Positions 44,284 to 54,012 are shown, numbered from the stretch's first letter. The stretch: 64,000 bases of DNA from Tardiphaga alba (GCF_018279705.1 NZ_CP036498.1:1195001-1259000); one strand, 5' to 3'. Notes: generated by a model not told the origin, from the letters alone. Made by a program: numbers and translations.

Positions 44284-45063
44284 CTAACTACTGAATCCCG
44301 CGCTATAGCCGCCATCCACCGTATAGATCACGCCCGACGTATATCCCGCGCGATCCGATGCCAGAAACGCCATCAGGTCGGCGATCTCGCGCGGCTTGGC
44401 GGCGCGGCCGAGCGGAAGATTCTTCTCGAGTTCGCGATAGCGGCTTTCATCACCGAGTTGCGCCTTGGCTTGCGCCTGCATCCGCGTGAGATACCGGTCT
44501 GTGGCCACCGGGCCGGGATTGATGCCGACGACGCGAATATTGTCTTTCAGGCTCTTGCCGCCGAGGGCGCGGGTGAAGGCCATCAGCGCTGCATTGCCGG
44601 CGCTGCCGCAGATGTAATTGGCATCGAACTTCTCGCCGGCCGCGCCGATGTCATTGACGATGATGCCACCGCCACGGGCTTTCATCTGCGCATAGACCAG
44701 CCGTGTCAGATTGATGAAGCCGAACACTTTCAGCTCCCAGGCATGCCGCCAGGTCGGCTCGTCCACTTTGTCCAGCGTGCCGCCGGGAATGTCGCCGGCA
44801 TTGTTGACGAGGATGTCGATATCGCTAGACGCCGCCGCCAGCGCGGCCAGATCTTCGGCATTACGCAGGTCGGTGGCATGGATTGTCACATCGACCTGAT
44901 GACGCGACCGCAGGCTGTCGGCCAGCGCCTGCATCTTCTCGACGTTGCGGGCGGCGAGGCGGATATGGGCGCCTTCCTCGGCAAAGGCTTCGGCCGCAGC
45001 GGCGCCAATCCCCTTGGAGGCGCCGGTGATCAGGACGCGCTTGCCGCGCAGATGAAGATCCAT
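44284..45063 (-). CDS. Atypical SDR-family oxidoreductase (catalytic Ser/Lys missing)
   Basis: 259 residues, classical SDR length. Cofactor motif TGASKGIG (13-20) and NNAG (87-90) are intact, so NAD(P) binding is expected. Tyr150 is in place, but the residue four positions later, normally Lys, is Ser154 (ANYICGSAG), and the usual catalytic Ser around 137-139 reads Asn-Asp-Ile. The C-terminus 'GVIYTVDGGYSAGF' is normal. Either a distinct mechanism or a non-catalytic NAD(P)-binding protein; there are SDR subgroups without the tetrad. Substrate unknown. Confidence 0.82.
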   Translation of the reverse strand: MDLHLRGKRVLITGASKGIGAAAAEAFAEEGAHIRLAARNVEKMQALADSLRSRHQVDVTIHATDLRNAEDLAALAAASSDIDILVNNAGDIPGGTLDKVDEPTWRHAWELKVFGFINLTRLVYAQMKARGGGIIVNDIGAAGEKFDANYICGSAGNAALMAFTRALGGKSLKDNIRVVGINPGPVATDRYLTRMQAQAKAQLGDESRYRELEKNLPLGRAAKPREIADLMAFLASDRAGYTSGVIYTVDGGYSAGFSS

Positions 45064-45073
45064 GGACGTTCCT

Positions 45074-45198
45074 TGTAGCCCGCATGGAGCGAAGCGTAAT
45101 GCGGGACCGGCGAATTGCTGAACCTCTGAATCCCGGATTGCGCGGAGTTTATCATCGGGCGCGCTTTGCGCGACCCGTTAGCTCCATCCAGGCTACGG
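45074..45198. repeat. Palindromic intergenic repeat (GTAGCCCGGATGGAGCGAAG family), copy 2
   Basis: TTGTAGCCCGCATGGAGCGAAG at the left and GCTCCATCCAGGCTAC at the right; GGGCGCGCTTTGCGCGACCC inside. 125 bases, between the start of the SDR gene and the leader of the tartrate/malate dehydrogenase gene. Confidence 0.75.
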
Positions 45199-45309
45199 CT
45201 TCGAGTTATTCTGCTGCACCAAATGCGGTCAACATTGCACTGCAGCGTTGATCGCGCGCCGGCTTTGGTCCAAACCTGCCGGCAATTCAAACGGCGAAGG
45301 AAACCTCAC

Positions 45310-46380
45310 GTGAGCAAAGAATATCGGATTGCAGTCATCCCCGGCGACGGCATCGGCAAGGAAGTGATGCCGGAAGGCCTGCGCGTGCTCGAAGCGGTCG
45401 CCAAGAAGCACCGCGTGAAGGTGAAATTCGATCACTACGATTTCTCGTCCTACGATTATTACGAGAAGCACGGCCAGATGATGCCGGACGACTGGAAAGC
45501 CCAGATCGGCAAGCATGACGCGATCTATTTTGGCGCGGTCGGCCTGCCGGCGAAGATTCCGGATCACATCTCGCTGTGGGGCTCTCTGATCAAGTTCCGC
45601 CGCGAATTCGATCAGTATGTGAACCTGCGCCCCGTGCGCCTGATGCCCGGCGTGCCGTGCCCGCTGGTCGGCCGCAAGCCCGGCGACATCGATTTCTGGG
45701 TGGTCCGTGAAAACACCGAAGGCGAATATTCGGCAGTTGGCGGCCGAAGCTTCCCGGATACCGATCGTGAATTCGTCACCCAGCAGACGGTGATGACCCG
45801 CACCGGTGTCGATCGCATCCTGAAATTCGCCTTCGATCTCGCCCAGTCGCGGCCGAAGAAGCACCTGACCTCGGCCACCAAGTCCAACGGCATTGCGATC
45901 ACCATGCCGTATTGGGACGAGCGCGTGAAGGCGATGGGCGAGAACTATCCCGACGTGAAGTGGGACCAGTATCACATCGACATTCTCACCGCGCATTTCG
46001 TGATGAATCCGGATCGGTTTGACGTCGTGGTGGCATCCAACCTGTTCGGCGACATCCTGTCGGATCTTGGTCCCGCCTGTACGGGCACCATCGGCATCGC
46101 GCCGTCGGGCAACATCAATCCGGCCGGCGATTTCCCGTCGGTGTTCGAGCCCGTGCATGGTTCGGCGCCGGATATTGCGGGGCAGGGCATTGCCAACCCG
46201 ATCGGCATGATCTGGTCGGGCGCGATGATGCTGGAGCATCTCGGCGAGAAGGAAGCGGCTGATTCCATCGTCAAGGCGATCGAACGCACGCTGGCGGAGC
46301 GCACACTGCGCACGCGCGACCTTGGTGGTCAGGCGGATACGACCGCGTGCGGTAAGGCTGTGGCTGAGATGATTGAGTAA
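45310..46380 (+). CDS. Tartrate/D-malate dehydrogenase (isocitrate dehydrogenase family)
   Basis: 356 residues from GTG 45310, preceded by AAGGAAA; the frame is open upstream without homologous look. Decarboxylating beta-hydroxyacid dehydrogenase: 'YRIAVIPGDGIGKEVMPEGL' at the N-terminus, 'FWVVRENTEGEYSAVGG' (Tyr of the active site), 'VVVASNLFGDILSDLGP' (metal Asp) and 'VFEPVHGSAPDIAGQGIANP' (NAD site). Length and motifs fit the TDH/D-malate dehydrogenase group (YeaU-like). It oxidises tartrate or D-malate with Mn2+/NAD. It begins the catabolic region that ends with the threonate enzymes. Confidence 0.9.
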   Translation: MSKEYRIAVIPGDGIGKEVMPEGLRVLEAVAKKHRVKVKFDHYDFSSYDYYEKHGQMMPDDWKAQIGKHDAIYFGAVGLPAKIPDHISLWGSLIKFRREFDQYVNLRPVRLMPGVPCPLVGRKPGDIDFWVVRENTEGEYSAVGGRSFPDTDREFVTQQTVMTRTGVDRILKFAFDLAQSRPKKHLTSATKSNGIAITMPYWDERVKAMGENYPDVKWDQYHIDILTAHFVMNPDRFDVVVASNLFGDILSDLGPACTGTIGIAPSGNINPAGDFPSVFEPVHGSAPDIAGQGIANPIGMIWSGAMMLEHLGEKEAADSIVKAIERTLAERTLRTRDLGGQADTTACGKAVAEMIE

Positions 46381-46392
46381 CAATCTCTCCGC

Positions 46393-46476
46393 CGTCATTG
46401 CGAGCGCAGCGAAGCAATCCAGAAAGCCTCAGGCAAAGAACTGGATTGCTTCGTCGCTGCGCTCCTCGCAATGACG
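46393..46476. repeat. Palindromic intergenic repeat (GTCATTGCGAG family), copy 4
   Basis: Same arms as the other copies (CGTCATTGCGAG/CTCGCAATGACG; GAAGCAATCCAG/CTGGATTGCTTC), 84 bases, between two convergent genes. Confidence 0.85.
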
Positions 46477-46483
46477 ACTGCGC

Positions 46484-47392
46484 TTATCCCGCAATCCTTC
46501 TGCAATGCTTCCACGCTGCATCGATCAGATTGATGCTCGCTTCCGGTGTCCGGAACGCGGAATGCGCCGACAGCGTCACGTTCGGAATTTTCGTCAGTAC
46601 ATGGCCGGCAGGTAGCGGCTCGATCTCGAACACGTCGAGGCCGGCATGGCGCAACTGGCCTGACCGCAATGCATCAATCATCGCGTCCTGATCGACGATC
46701 GCGCCGCGCGCGGTGTTGATCAGGATCGCGCCTTTCTTCATCTGGCCGATGCGCTCGCGGGTGATCATGCCGCGCGTTTCGTCATTCAGCAGCAGATGCA
46801 GTGAAATCACGTCGCTCTTGGCCAGCACCGTTTCCATATCGGTGAATTCGACGCCGGGATGCGACTTCGGCGAGCGGTTCCAGGCGAGCACCTTCATGCC
46901 CGAACCCAGCGTGATGCGCGCGACTTCCGCGGCAATGCCGCCGAAGCCGATCAGGCCGATGGTCTTGCCGGTCAGCTCCATGCCTTCATCGCGCAGCCAG
47001 TTGCCGGCCCGCATTTCGCGGTCCTGCTCGGCAAGGCCGCGTGCGGCGGCCCACATATGCGCGATGGCGCATTCGGCGACAGCGGTGTCGCCATAGCCGC
47101 GGATCAGATGCACCTCGATGCCGAGTTCAGCGAGCTCCTCCAGATGCATGTAGCTGCGCGCGCCGGTGCCGAGAAACACGATATGCTTCAGGCCGGTGCA
47201 CTGCCTGGCCACATCGGTCGGCACATAGGTGTGATCGACGATGGCGATCTCGGCGCCGTCCAGCACCTTGGGCAGGTCGGCGGATTTGATGTCCTCATCA
47301 CGATTGATCCTGATCGCGATGTCACCCGGCTGCGTCAGCCGTTCCAGGATCTTCGCCAACTCCTCGCTGGCATCGACGAATACACCGCGCAT
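46484..47392 (-). CDS. D-isomer 2-hydroxyacid dehydrogenase
   Basis: 302 residues. NAD-binding 'TGKTIGLIGFGGIAAEVARI' (GxGxxA variant), catalytic Arg in 'INTARGAIVDQDAM', Glu in 'DVFEIEPLPAGH' and His in 'VTLSAHSAFRTPEA', the normal R-E-H set. Oxidises or reduces D-2-hydroxy/keto acids. Starts 15 bases after the M20 hydrolase stop, so it is the last gene of a lysR-hydrolase-dehydrogenase operon on the minus strand. Substrate undetermined. Confidence 0.88.
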   Translation of the reverse strand: MRGVFVDASEELAKILERLTQPGDIAIRINRDEDIKSADLPKVLDGAEIAIVDHTYVPTDVARQCTGLKHIVFLGTGARSYMHLEELAELGIEVHLIRGYGDTAVAECAIAHMWAAARGLAEQDREMRAGNWLRDEGMELTGKTIGLIGFGGIAAEVARITLGSGMKVLAWNRSPKSHPGVEFTDMETVLAKSDVISLHLLLNDETRGMITRERIGQMKKGAILINTARGAIVDQDAMIDALRSGQLRHAGLDVFEIEPLPAGHVLTKIPNVTLSAHSAFRTPEASINLIDAAWKHCRRIAG

Positions 47393-47407
47393 GGATAGCC
47401 CCTCGAT

Positions 47408-48655
47408 CTATTTGGACGAAACGCCGGCGAGTGCCAGCACGGTGTGCATCAGAACATTGGCGCCGGCGGCGCAATCATCCTGGGTGGAAGATTCCAGCTC
47501 GTTATGGCTGATGCCGTCCTTGCTCGGGATGAACACCATCGCGGTGGGCATGACATTGTTGAGATTGCAGGCGTCGTGGCCCGCGCCCGACGTGATGCGG
47601 CGATGCGAGTAGCCGAGCTCCGTCGCGGCATTCTCGACGGCGTTGACGAAGTCCTTGTTGAAGTGCGTCGGCGGCTTGTGCCAGACCTTGTCGAAACTCA
47701 CCTCGACCTTGCGCTTGGCCGCAATTGCCGTGATCGCCTCGCGCACGCCCTTTTCGATGGCGTCGAGCTTGCCGGCATCGGCGCTGCGCATATCCATGGT
47801 GAAAGCGATCTCACCGGGGATCACATTGCGTGACGGGCTCGCGATCACGGCCTCGCCGATGGTGCCGAGTGCGCCGATCTCGGTGACCACACGCTCGGTG
47901 GCCAGGACGATTTCCGCAAGCGTGCCCAGCGCGTCCTTGCGGAGATGCATCGGCGTGGTGCCGGCATGGCTCTCGAAGCCGGTGATCTTGCCGTCGAACC
48001 ACAGCACGCCCTGGCCGGTATCGACGACGCCGATGGTCTTGCCCTCGGCTTCGAGGACCGGGCCCTGTTCGATATGCAATTCGACAAAGCCGGAGAATTT
48101 CTGTGTGCCAACGGCGACATCGCCGCGATAGCCGATGGAGTCGAGCGCCTCGCCGACGGTGACGCCGTCGATGTCCTTGCGTGACAGGATGTCATCGACG
48201 GTGAAATCGCCGGCATAGGCGGCCGAGGCCATCATCGCTGGCGCAAAGCGCGATCCTTCTTCATTGGTCCAGTTGGCGATGCAGATCGGCGTTTCGGTCT
48301 CAATTCCCGCATCGTCCAGCGTGCGCACCATCTCCAGCGCACCAAGCACGCCGAGAATGCCATCGAACTTGCCGCCGGTGGGCTGGGTGTCGAGATGCGA
48401 GCCGACGCCGATCGGCGCCTTCGACATGTCGCGACCCTTGCGCAGTGCGAACATGGAGCCGAGCGCGTCGATCTTCACCTCGAGCCCGGCATCCTCGCAT
48501 GCCTTGCGAAACCAGTCGCGCACCTGCTTGTCTTCGGCACCAAGCGTCAGGCGGCGCACACCGCCTTTCGGTGTGCCACCGAATTTCGCGGTCTCGTTGA
48601 TCGCGTCCCAGAGCCGTGCGGAATTGATCTTGAGATTGTCGCCGAGCTTGGTCAT
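47408..48655 (-). CDS. M20-family amidohydrolase (N-carbamoyl-L-amino acid hydrolase/allantoate amidohydrolase type)
   Basis: 415 residues. Metal ligands of the M20C group: His in 'PIGVGSHLDTQPTGG', Asp in 'GGKFDGILGVLGALE', Glu in 'NWTNEEGSRFAPAMM', His in 'FVELHIEQGPVLEAEG', and His in 'GISHNELEST'. A central lid/dimerisation domain spans about 215-330. Removes a carbamoyl group from ureido acids (allantoate, ureidoglycine, ureidopropionate or carbamoyl amino acids); the exact substrate is open. Lies 43 bases after lysR. Confidence 0.9.
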   Translation of the reverse strand: MTKLGDNLKINSARLWDAINETAKFGGTPKGGVRRLTLGAEDKQVRDWFRKACEDAGLEVKIDALGSMFALRKGRDMSKAPIGVGSHLDTQPTGGKFDGILGVLGALEMVRTLDDAGIETETPICIANWTNEEGSRFAPAMMASAAYAGDFTVDDILSRKDIDGVTVGEALDSIGYRGDVAVGTQKFSGFVELHIEQGPVLEAEGKTIGVVDTGQGVLWFDGKITGFESHAGTTPMHLRKDALGTLAEIVLATERVVTEIGALGTIGEAVIASPSRNVIPGEIAFTMDMRSADAGKLDAIEKGVREAITAIAAKRKVEVSFDKVWHKPPTHFNKDFVNAVENAATELGYSHRRITSGAGHDACNLNNVMPTAMVFIPSKDGISHNELESSTQDDCAAGANVLMHTVLALAGVSSK

Positions 48656-48698
48656 GCCGTCCGTCCTGGGAGTTTCGCTTGGTGGAATGAGGTCTGTT

Positions 48699-49646
48699 TC
48701 AATGACCCGCCGGGGCCATCACGTCAACCAATGGGCTGATATGCGGAGCAGTGCTTGTTGCTGCACTCTCCTGTGCAAGCTGTGCAGCGAGGCTGGCGAC
48801 GAGTTCGATGGCCACCGTATCCGGCGAAGCGAGCCAGCTTGCTGCGAAGGTCAGCGGCTGGATCGGCACATTGGTGTCGAGCAATTGCAGCCGGCCGTCA
48901 GCGAGCTCGTTCTGCACAATCGCCGTCGGGATCACCGCTATGCCTAGGCCCTCGATCGCCATATGGATCACAGTCGCGAGCGACGCGCTCGCATGCAGGC
49001 GTATCGGCGGCAGCGACGGGCGATTGAAAATCGAACGCACGATCTCATATGGTCGCGTCTTGCGCGGGAAGGTGATGATGGGATGCTTGGCGAGATCTTC
49101 GACGGACAATGTCTCCGTGCCGAGCCCGAGTGATGGGCTGGCAAGAAAGCCGATCTGATAGTCGCACAGAACTTTATTTTGGACGTCCGATGCCGCGAGC
49201 GGGCCGACGACGAAAGCAAGCTCGATCTCCTGCGCCAGCAGACGTGCGCGCAGGTTCGGCGTGATATCGACCTCGATCTCCAGCGACAGGTTCGGATAGG
49301 CTTCGTTGACCTGTTTGATCAGTTTCGACAGCCAGGTGTGAACGATGGTCTCGGCGACGCCGAGCCGAAGCACTCCACGCATGGCGGAGCGGTCGCCCAT
49401 AGCGGCCATCATCTCCGAGCGCAGTCCGATCAGCTTTTCCGCGTAGACAAGCATCTGCCGGCCAGCGGGCGTTGGAGAGGCAATGCGCCGATCGCGTTGC
49501 AGCAGACGGACGCCGACTTCGTGTTCGAGCTGCGCGATGCGCTGCGAGATCGCCGGCTGCGTTGTATGGAGCTTCTGCGCTGCACCGCGAAAGCTGCCAA
49601 GATTGACCACCCAGAGAAACGTCTCCAGTGCCTTGAAGTCAGCCAT
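48699..49646 (-). CDS. LysR-type transcriptional regulator
   Basis: 315 residues. N-terminal winged helix 'ALETFLWVVNLGSFRGAAQK' and 'LHTTQPAISQRIAQLEHEVG', then a periplasmic-binding-like effector domain about 90-300. Divergent from the DUF1445-liv operon (135 bases between the starts) and co-directional with the M20 hydrolase and 2-hydroxyacid dehydrogenase genes, so it probably controls both sides. A perfect GATAA-N7-TTATC dyad lies in the gap. Confidence 0.9.
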   Translation of the reverse strand: MADFKALETFLWVVNLGSFRGAAQKLHTTQPAISQRIAQLEHEVGVRLLQRDRRIASPTPAGRQMLVYAEKLIGLRSEMMAAMGDRSAMRGVLRLGVAETIVHTWLSKLIKQVNEAYPNLSLEIEVDITPNLRARLLAQEIELAFVVGPLAASDVQNKVLCDYQIGFLASPSLGLGTETLSVEDLAKHPIITFPRKTRPYEIVRSIFNRPSLPPIRLHASASLATVIHMAIEGLGIAVIPTAIVQNELADGRLQLLDTNVPIQPLTFAASWLASPDTVAIELVASLAAQLAQESAATSTAPHISPLVDVMAPAGH

Positions 49647-49666
49647 CTCCCAACGTCATCCTTTTA

Positions 49667-49716
49667 GATAATTTCAATTTATCGGAGGCGATCAGAAAAC
49701 ACGATTAGACATTATC
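49667..49716. promoter_or_regulatory. Candidate LysR-binding sites in the divergent promoter
   Basis: GATAA (49667-49671), 7 bases, TTATC (49679-49683): a perfect dyad 21 bases upstream of the lysR ATG. A second, looser site follows, GATTA (49703-49707) and TTATC (49712-49716). One strong site near the regulator's own start and a weaker one towards the activated gene is the common LysR layout. Assignment is by position and symmetry only. Confidence 0.5.
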
Positions 49717-49781
49717 CTAGCGCTATGTCCCACTAAGTCGAGGCCAAAACGCAGGCAAGGCGATTATTGAGGCAGGGTGCT

Positions 49782-50600
49782 ATGGGCAATCCGGCGAAGC
49801 TCGATCGTGACGAAGCCGACACCGGCGATCTGCCTAGTGCAGTCGCGCGACGCGCCTATCGTGCGGGCAAATATGCGAGCACGGCCGGGGTGGCGCCGGG
49901 CTATGTGCAAGGCAATCTCGTCATCCTGCCCGAGGCGCAGGCCTCGGCCTTTCATCGCTTCTGCCAGCTCAATCCAAAGCCGTGTCCGATCATTGGCATG
50001 TCTGACGTGGGCGATCCCCACATCCCTGCGCTCGGTCTCGATCTCGATATCCGCACCGACATTCCGCAATATGTCGTCTGGAAGGACGGCGAGGCGATCG
50101 ATCGACCGGCGGAGGTGAACAAATACTGGCGCGACGATCTCGTATCGTTCGTGATCGGCTGTTCCTATTCGTTCGAGGAGCCGATGATGGCCGAGGATCT
50201 GCCGATCCGTCACATCGAGCAGGATGTGCTGGTGCCGATGTATCGCACCAATATCGCCTGCAAATCCGCTGGTCCCTTCGCCGGTCCGATGGTCGTCTCG
50301 ATGCGCCCGCTGAAGCCGGCCGATGCGATCCGCGCCGTGCAGATCACGTCACGCTTTCCGTCGGTGCATGGCGCGCCGGTACATCTCGGCTTGCCCGGGT
50401 CCATCGGCATCAAGGATATCAGCAAGCCGGATTACGGTGATGCGGTTGCCATCAATGACGACGAGATCCCGGTGTTCTGGGCCTGCGGGGTCACGCCGCA
50501 AGCGGTTATCGCAGCTGCGAAAGTGCCGTTCGCCATCACGCATGCGCCGGGCGTCATGCTGATCACCGACCTCAAGAATAAGCAACTTGCTGTTTTATAA
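49782..50600 (+). CDS. DUF1445 (YcsI-type) putative hydro-lyase
   Basis: 272 residues from ATG 49782, with GAGGCAGGGTG just upstream; a further in-frame ATG/TTG lies before it. '[20 protein letters not shown]' followed by '[15 protein letters not shown]' and '[15 protein letters not shown]', then '[20 protein letters not shown]', is the DUF1445 pattern. One member of this family has been described as a D-glutamate cyclase, others as hydro-lyases; most are untested. First gene of the plus-strand operon, 82 bases before the ABC binding-protein gene. Confidence 0.85.
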   Translation: MGNPAKLDRDEADTGDLPSAVARRAYRAGKYASTAGVAPGYVQGNLVILPEAQASAFHRFCQLNPKPCPIIGMSDVGDPHIPALGLDLDIRTDIPQYVVWKDGEAIDRPAEVNKYWRDDLVSFVIGCSYSFEEPMMAEDLPIRHIEQDVLVPMYRTNIACKSAGPFAGPMVVSMRPLKPADAIRAVQITSRFPSVHGAPVHLGLPGSIGIKDISKPDYGDAVAINDDEIPVFWACGVTPQAVIAAAKVPFAITHAPGVMLITDLKNKQLAVL

Positions 50601-50682
50601 GAAGCAGCTTGCCGATCTTTCGAGCTTTACCGTAACCTCGATTAGTTCCTATCGATAGCTGCCGATCACAAAGGACACCCAG

Positions 50683-51933
50683 ATGACGATTTCTCGCCGT
50701 GATGTTCTGCTTGGAGGCGCTGCCTCCGCCGCGCTGCTTCCGCTTGCGACGCCGGTTCGCGCGCAAGCCAAGGAAGTCGTGATCGGCGTGATCTATCCGC
50801 TGTCGGGCGCCAGCGCGCAGATCGGTGTCGATGCGCAGAAGGCGTTTGAGACCGCAGCCGACATCATCAACAAAAATTATGATTTCGATCTGCCGATGGC
50901 GCGGGGCGAGGGCTTTACGGGTCTCGGCGGCGCAAAGGTGCGTTTGGTGTTCGCCGACCATCAGGCCGACCCGCAAAAGGGCCGCGCCGAAGCCGAACGC
51001 CTGATCACCCAGGAAAAGGTGTCGGCCATCGTCGGCACCTATCAGAGCGCCGTCGCCGTCACCGTCAGTCAGATCTGCGAGCGTTACCAGATCCCGTTCT
51101 TGTCGGCAGACAACTCGTCGCCCAGCCTGCATCGCCGTGGCTTGAAATATTACTTCCGCGCAGCGCCGCACGACGAGATGTTCTCGACGGCGATGTTCGA
51201 CTTCTTCGATGCCTTGAAAAAGAAGGGCCAGAAGATCGAAACGCTGGCGCTGTTCCACGAGGACACGATCTTCGGCACGGACTCGGCGAATGCCCAGCTC
51301 AAGCTCGCCGCCGATCGCGGCTACAAGATCGTCGCCGACATCAAGTATCGCGCCAATTCGCCCTCGCTCACCGCCGAAGTGCAGCAGCTCAAGGCCGCCA
51401 ATGCGGACGTTCTGATGCCGTCGAGCTACACCACCGACGGCATTCTGCTGATCAAGACCATGGGTGAGCTCGGCTACAAGGCCAAGAACATCGTGGCCCA
51501 GGACGCCGGTTTCTCCGAGAAGGCGCTGTATGATGCCGTCGGCGACAAGATCCCGGGCGTCATCTCGCGTGGCTCGTTCTCCATCGATCTCGCGGCCAAG
51601 CGTCCGATGGTGGGCAAGATCAACGACATGTTCAAGGAGAAGTCCGGGAAGGATTTCAACGATTACTCGTCGCGCCAGTTCATGGGCCTGATCGTGATGG
51701 CCGATGCCATCAATCGCGCCAAGTCCACCGACGGCGAGAAGATCCGTGAGGCGCTGGTCGCCACCGACATGCCGGGCGAAAGCACGATCATGCCATGGGC
51801 GAGGGTGAAGTTCGACGAGATGGGGCAGAACAACAACGCTGACCCGGTGCTGCTGCAATATAACGGCGGCAAGTTCGTCACCATCTTCCCGCCGCAGGCC
51901 GCCGTGGCGGATGCGATCTGGCCGATGCCGTAA
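50683..51933 (+). CDS. ABC transporter substrate-binding protein (Leu/Ile/Val-type)
   Basis: 416 residues. Export signal 'MTISRRDVLLGGAASAALLP' has a twin-arginine motif and a hydrophobic core, unusual but seen in rhizobial LivJ-like proteins. Mature protein is a type I periplasmic binding fold: 'VVIGVIYPLSGASAQIGVDA', 'VRLVFADHQADPQKGRAEAE', 'FLSADNSSPSLHRRG'. Ligand not predictable; the neighbouring enzymes suggest a ureido acid, hydroxy acid or amino-acid derivative rather than a branched-chain amino acid. Feeds the permeases encoded downstream. Confidence 0.9.
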   Translation: MTISRRDVLLGGAASAALLPLATPVRAQAKEVVIGVIYPLSGASAQIGVDAQKAFETAADIINKNYDFDLPMARGEGFTGLGGAKVRLVFADHQADPQKGRAEAERLITQEKVSAIVGTYQSAVAVTVSQICERYQIPFLSADNSSPSLHRRGLKYYFRAAPHDEMFSTAMFDFFDALKKKGQKIETLALFHEDTIFGTDSANAQLKLAADRGYKIVADIKYRANSPSLTAEVQQLKAANADVLMPSSYTTDGILLIKTMGELGYKAKNIVAQDAGFSEKALYDAVGDKIPGVISRGSFSIDLAAKRPMVGKINDMFKEKSGKDFNDYSSRQFMGLIVMADAINRAKSTDGEKIREALVATDMPGESTIMPWARVKFDEMGQNNNADPVLLQYNGGKFVTIFPPQAAVADAIWPMP

Positions 51934-51949
51934 GGGCGGCGCTCGCTAA

Positions 51950-52106
51950 CCCTCCCCGCGCGAAGCGAAGCTTCGCTAGGTGGGGAGGGTGGACGGCCGA
52001 AGGCCGGCCGGGTGGGGGTGCCACAAGCTCCGTCACTCGCGGAAACACCCCACCCCACCCCGGCCTATCGGCCGACCCTCCCCACTGCGCTGCGCTTGGG
52101 GAGGGA
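51950..52106. repeat. Palindromic intergenic repeat (CCCTCCCC/GGGTGGGG family)
   Basis: CCCTCCCCGC outer arm against GGGGAGGG, GCGAAGCGAAGCTTCGC, then GGCCGAAGGCCGGCC, GGGTGGGG/CCCCACCCC, and GGCCTATCGGCC hairpin. 157 bases between the binding-protein gene and livH, so it splits the operon's intergenic gap. Shared plan with 12434-12584. Confidence 0.8.
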
Positions 52107-52150
52107 GGCCACCGCTGCCTTTGCGCTACAATGATTGAGAGGATCGCATT

Positions 52151-53029
52151 TTGACCGCCGCGACCATCATCCAGAGCCTTGCCAGCGGATTGCTGATGGG
52201 GCTGCTTTACGGCCTGCTGGCCGTCGGCCTCGCGCTGATCTTCGGCTTGATGGACGTCACCAACTTCGCCCATGGCGAATTCCTGATGTTGGCGATGTAC
52301 CTCACCTTCTTCCTCTTCATGTTCTGGGCGGTCGATCCCCTGTTGTCGATCCCCATCGTCGCAGCCGGCATGTTCGTGTTCGGCGCGGTAATCTATCTCA
52401 TCATCATACGCTTCGCGATGCGGGCCAAAGCCAATATCGGCATGGTGCAGATCTTCGCGACTTTCGGCCTCGCCATCCTGATGCGCGGCCTGGCGCAGTT
52501 CTTCTTCACGCCGGATTATCGCAGCATTCCGGCCTCGATGCTGGGCGGCAAGACGATCTCGGTGTTCGGTGTGTTCCTGCCGGTACCGCAGCTCGTTGGC
52601 GCGCTGATTTCCATCGCTGCCTTCGGTGCACTCTACTTCTTCATGAAGAAGACCGATTTCGGCCGTGCGCTGGAAGCGACGCGTGAGGATGCCGGCGCGG
52701 TGGCACTGGTCGGCATCGACAAGAACAAAGTGTTTGCGCTCGGATGGGGCCTTGGCTCGGCGCTGATCGGTCTCGCCGGCGGCGTGATGGCGATCTTCTT
52801 CTACATCTATCCCGATGTCGGCGCGTCCTTTGCGCTGATCGCCTATGTCACCGTGGCGCTCGGCGGCTTCGGCAGCGTGTTCGGCGCCTTTGCCGGCGGC
52901 ATCATCGTCGGTCTGGTCGAGGCGACCACGGCGATGATCCTGCCGCCTTCGCTGAAATCGGTCGGCATCTATGCCGTCTATCTCCTCGTGGTCTTCATTC
53001 GGCCGCGCGGCCTGTTCGGATCGATCTGA
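52151..53029 (+). CDS. livH: ABC transporter permease (LivH type)
   Basis: 292 residues, TTG start at 52151 preceded by GAGAGGA. About eight hydrophobic segments, e.g. 'LASGLLMGLLYGLLAVGLAL', 'GWGLGSALIGLAGGVMAIFF', with the LivH signature 'FGLMDVTNFAHGEFLMLAMY'. One of two inner-membrane channel subunits. Its stop overlaps the livM start (TGATG). Confidence 0.92.
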   Translation: MTAATIIQSLASGLLMGLLYGLLAVGLALIFGLMDVTNFAHGEFLMLAMYLTFFLFMFWAVDPLLSIPIVAAGMFVFGAVIYLIIIRFAMRAKANIGMVQIFATFGLAILMRGLAQFFFTPDYRSIPASMLGGKTISVFGVFLPVPQLVGALISIAAFGALYFFMKKTDFGRALEATREDAGAVALVGIDKNKVFALGWGLGSALIGLAGGVMAIFFYIYPDVGASFALIAYVTVALGGFGSVFGAFAGGIIVGLVEATTAMILPPSLKSVGIYAVYLLVVFIRPRGLFGSI

Positions 53030-54012
53030 TGGACAGCTTCACCCAACGCCGCCGCCGCGACCTCATCCTTGCCGGCTTCCTTGCCGCCATCGCCGCCTGC
53101 GTGCCGTTCTTCGTCAAGGACGTCTATGTGCAGAACATCATGGTGCTGACCTTGATGTATGCGGCGCTGTCGCAGGCCTGGAACATCCTCAGCGGTTATT
53201 GCGGCCAGATCTCCCTCGGCCACGCGCTGTATTTCGGCCTCGGTGCCTATACGACCGCACTGCTGTTCACCAAGTTCGGCGTGCTGCCCTGGTTCGGCAT
53301 GCTGGCTGGCGGCGCGATCTCCTCGGTGATTGCCCTCGCGCTCGGCTATCCCACCTTCCGCCTGCGCGGCCACTACTTCGTCATTGCCACCATCGTCATC
53401 GCCGAAATCGGCTTTCTGCTGTTCCACAACTGGGATTATGCCGGCGCAGCACTTGGCATCGACATCCCGGTGCGCGGCGATTCATGGGCAAAATTCCAGT
53501 TCACGCGCAGCAAGCTGCCCTTCTATTACTTCGCGCTGGTGTTCTGCTGTGTTGCCTGGCTGATCACCTGGTGGCTGGAAGATTCCAAATGGGGCTTCTG
53601 GTGGCGTGCGGTGAAGGACAATCCCGATGCGGCCGAGAGCCTTGGCGTGGTCGTGTTCAATTCCAAGATGGGCGCCGCCGCTGTCTCCGCTTTCCTCACT
53701 GCCATCGGCGGCGCGTTCTACGCCCAGTTCGTCTCCTATATCGATCCTGAAAGCGTGATGACGTTCCAGTTCTCGCTGCTGATGGCGCTGCCTGCGGTGC
53801 TCGGTGGCATCGGCACGCTATGGGGGCCCGTGCTCGGCGCTGTCATCCTGATCCCGATGACGGAGCTCACGCGCTCCTTCATCGGTGGCTCCGGTCGTGG
53901 TGTCGATCTCATCCTCTATGGCGCGGTGATCGTGCTGATCTCGCTCGCGCGGCCGGATGGCCTGATCGGCCTGTTCTCGCGACGACCCGCTTCGAAAGGA
54001 GTGCCGCAATGA
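53029..54012 (+). CDS. livM: ABC transporter permease (LivM type)
   Basis: 327 residues from ATG 53029. LivM-type permease: '[20 protein letters not shown]' is the family signature, '[17 protein letters not shown]' and '[15 protein letters not shown]' (the EAA-like loop contacting the ATPase) follow. About nine hydrophobic segments. Partner of livH; overlaps livG by 4 bases (ATGA). Confidence 0.92.
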   Translation: MDSFTQRRRRDLILAGFLAAIAACVPFFVKDVYVQNIMVLTLMYAALSQAWNILSGYCGQISLGHALYFGLGAYTTALLFTKFGVLPWFGMLAGGAISSVIALALGYPTFRLRGHYFVIATIVIAEIGFLLFHNWDYAGAALGIDIPVRGDSWAKFQFTRSKLPFYYFALVFCCVAWLITWWLEDSKWGFWWRAVKDNPDAAESLGVVVFNSKMGAAAVSAFLTAIGGAFYAQFVSYIDPESVMTFQFSLLMALPAVLGGIGTLWGPVLGAVILIPMTELTRSFIGGSGRGVDLILYGAVIVLISLARPDGLIGLFSRRPASKGVPQ

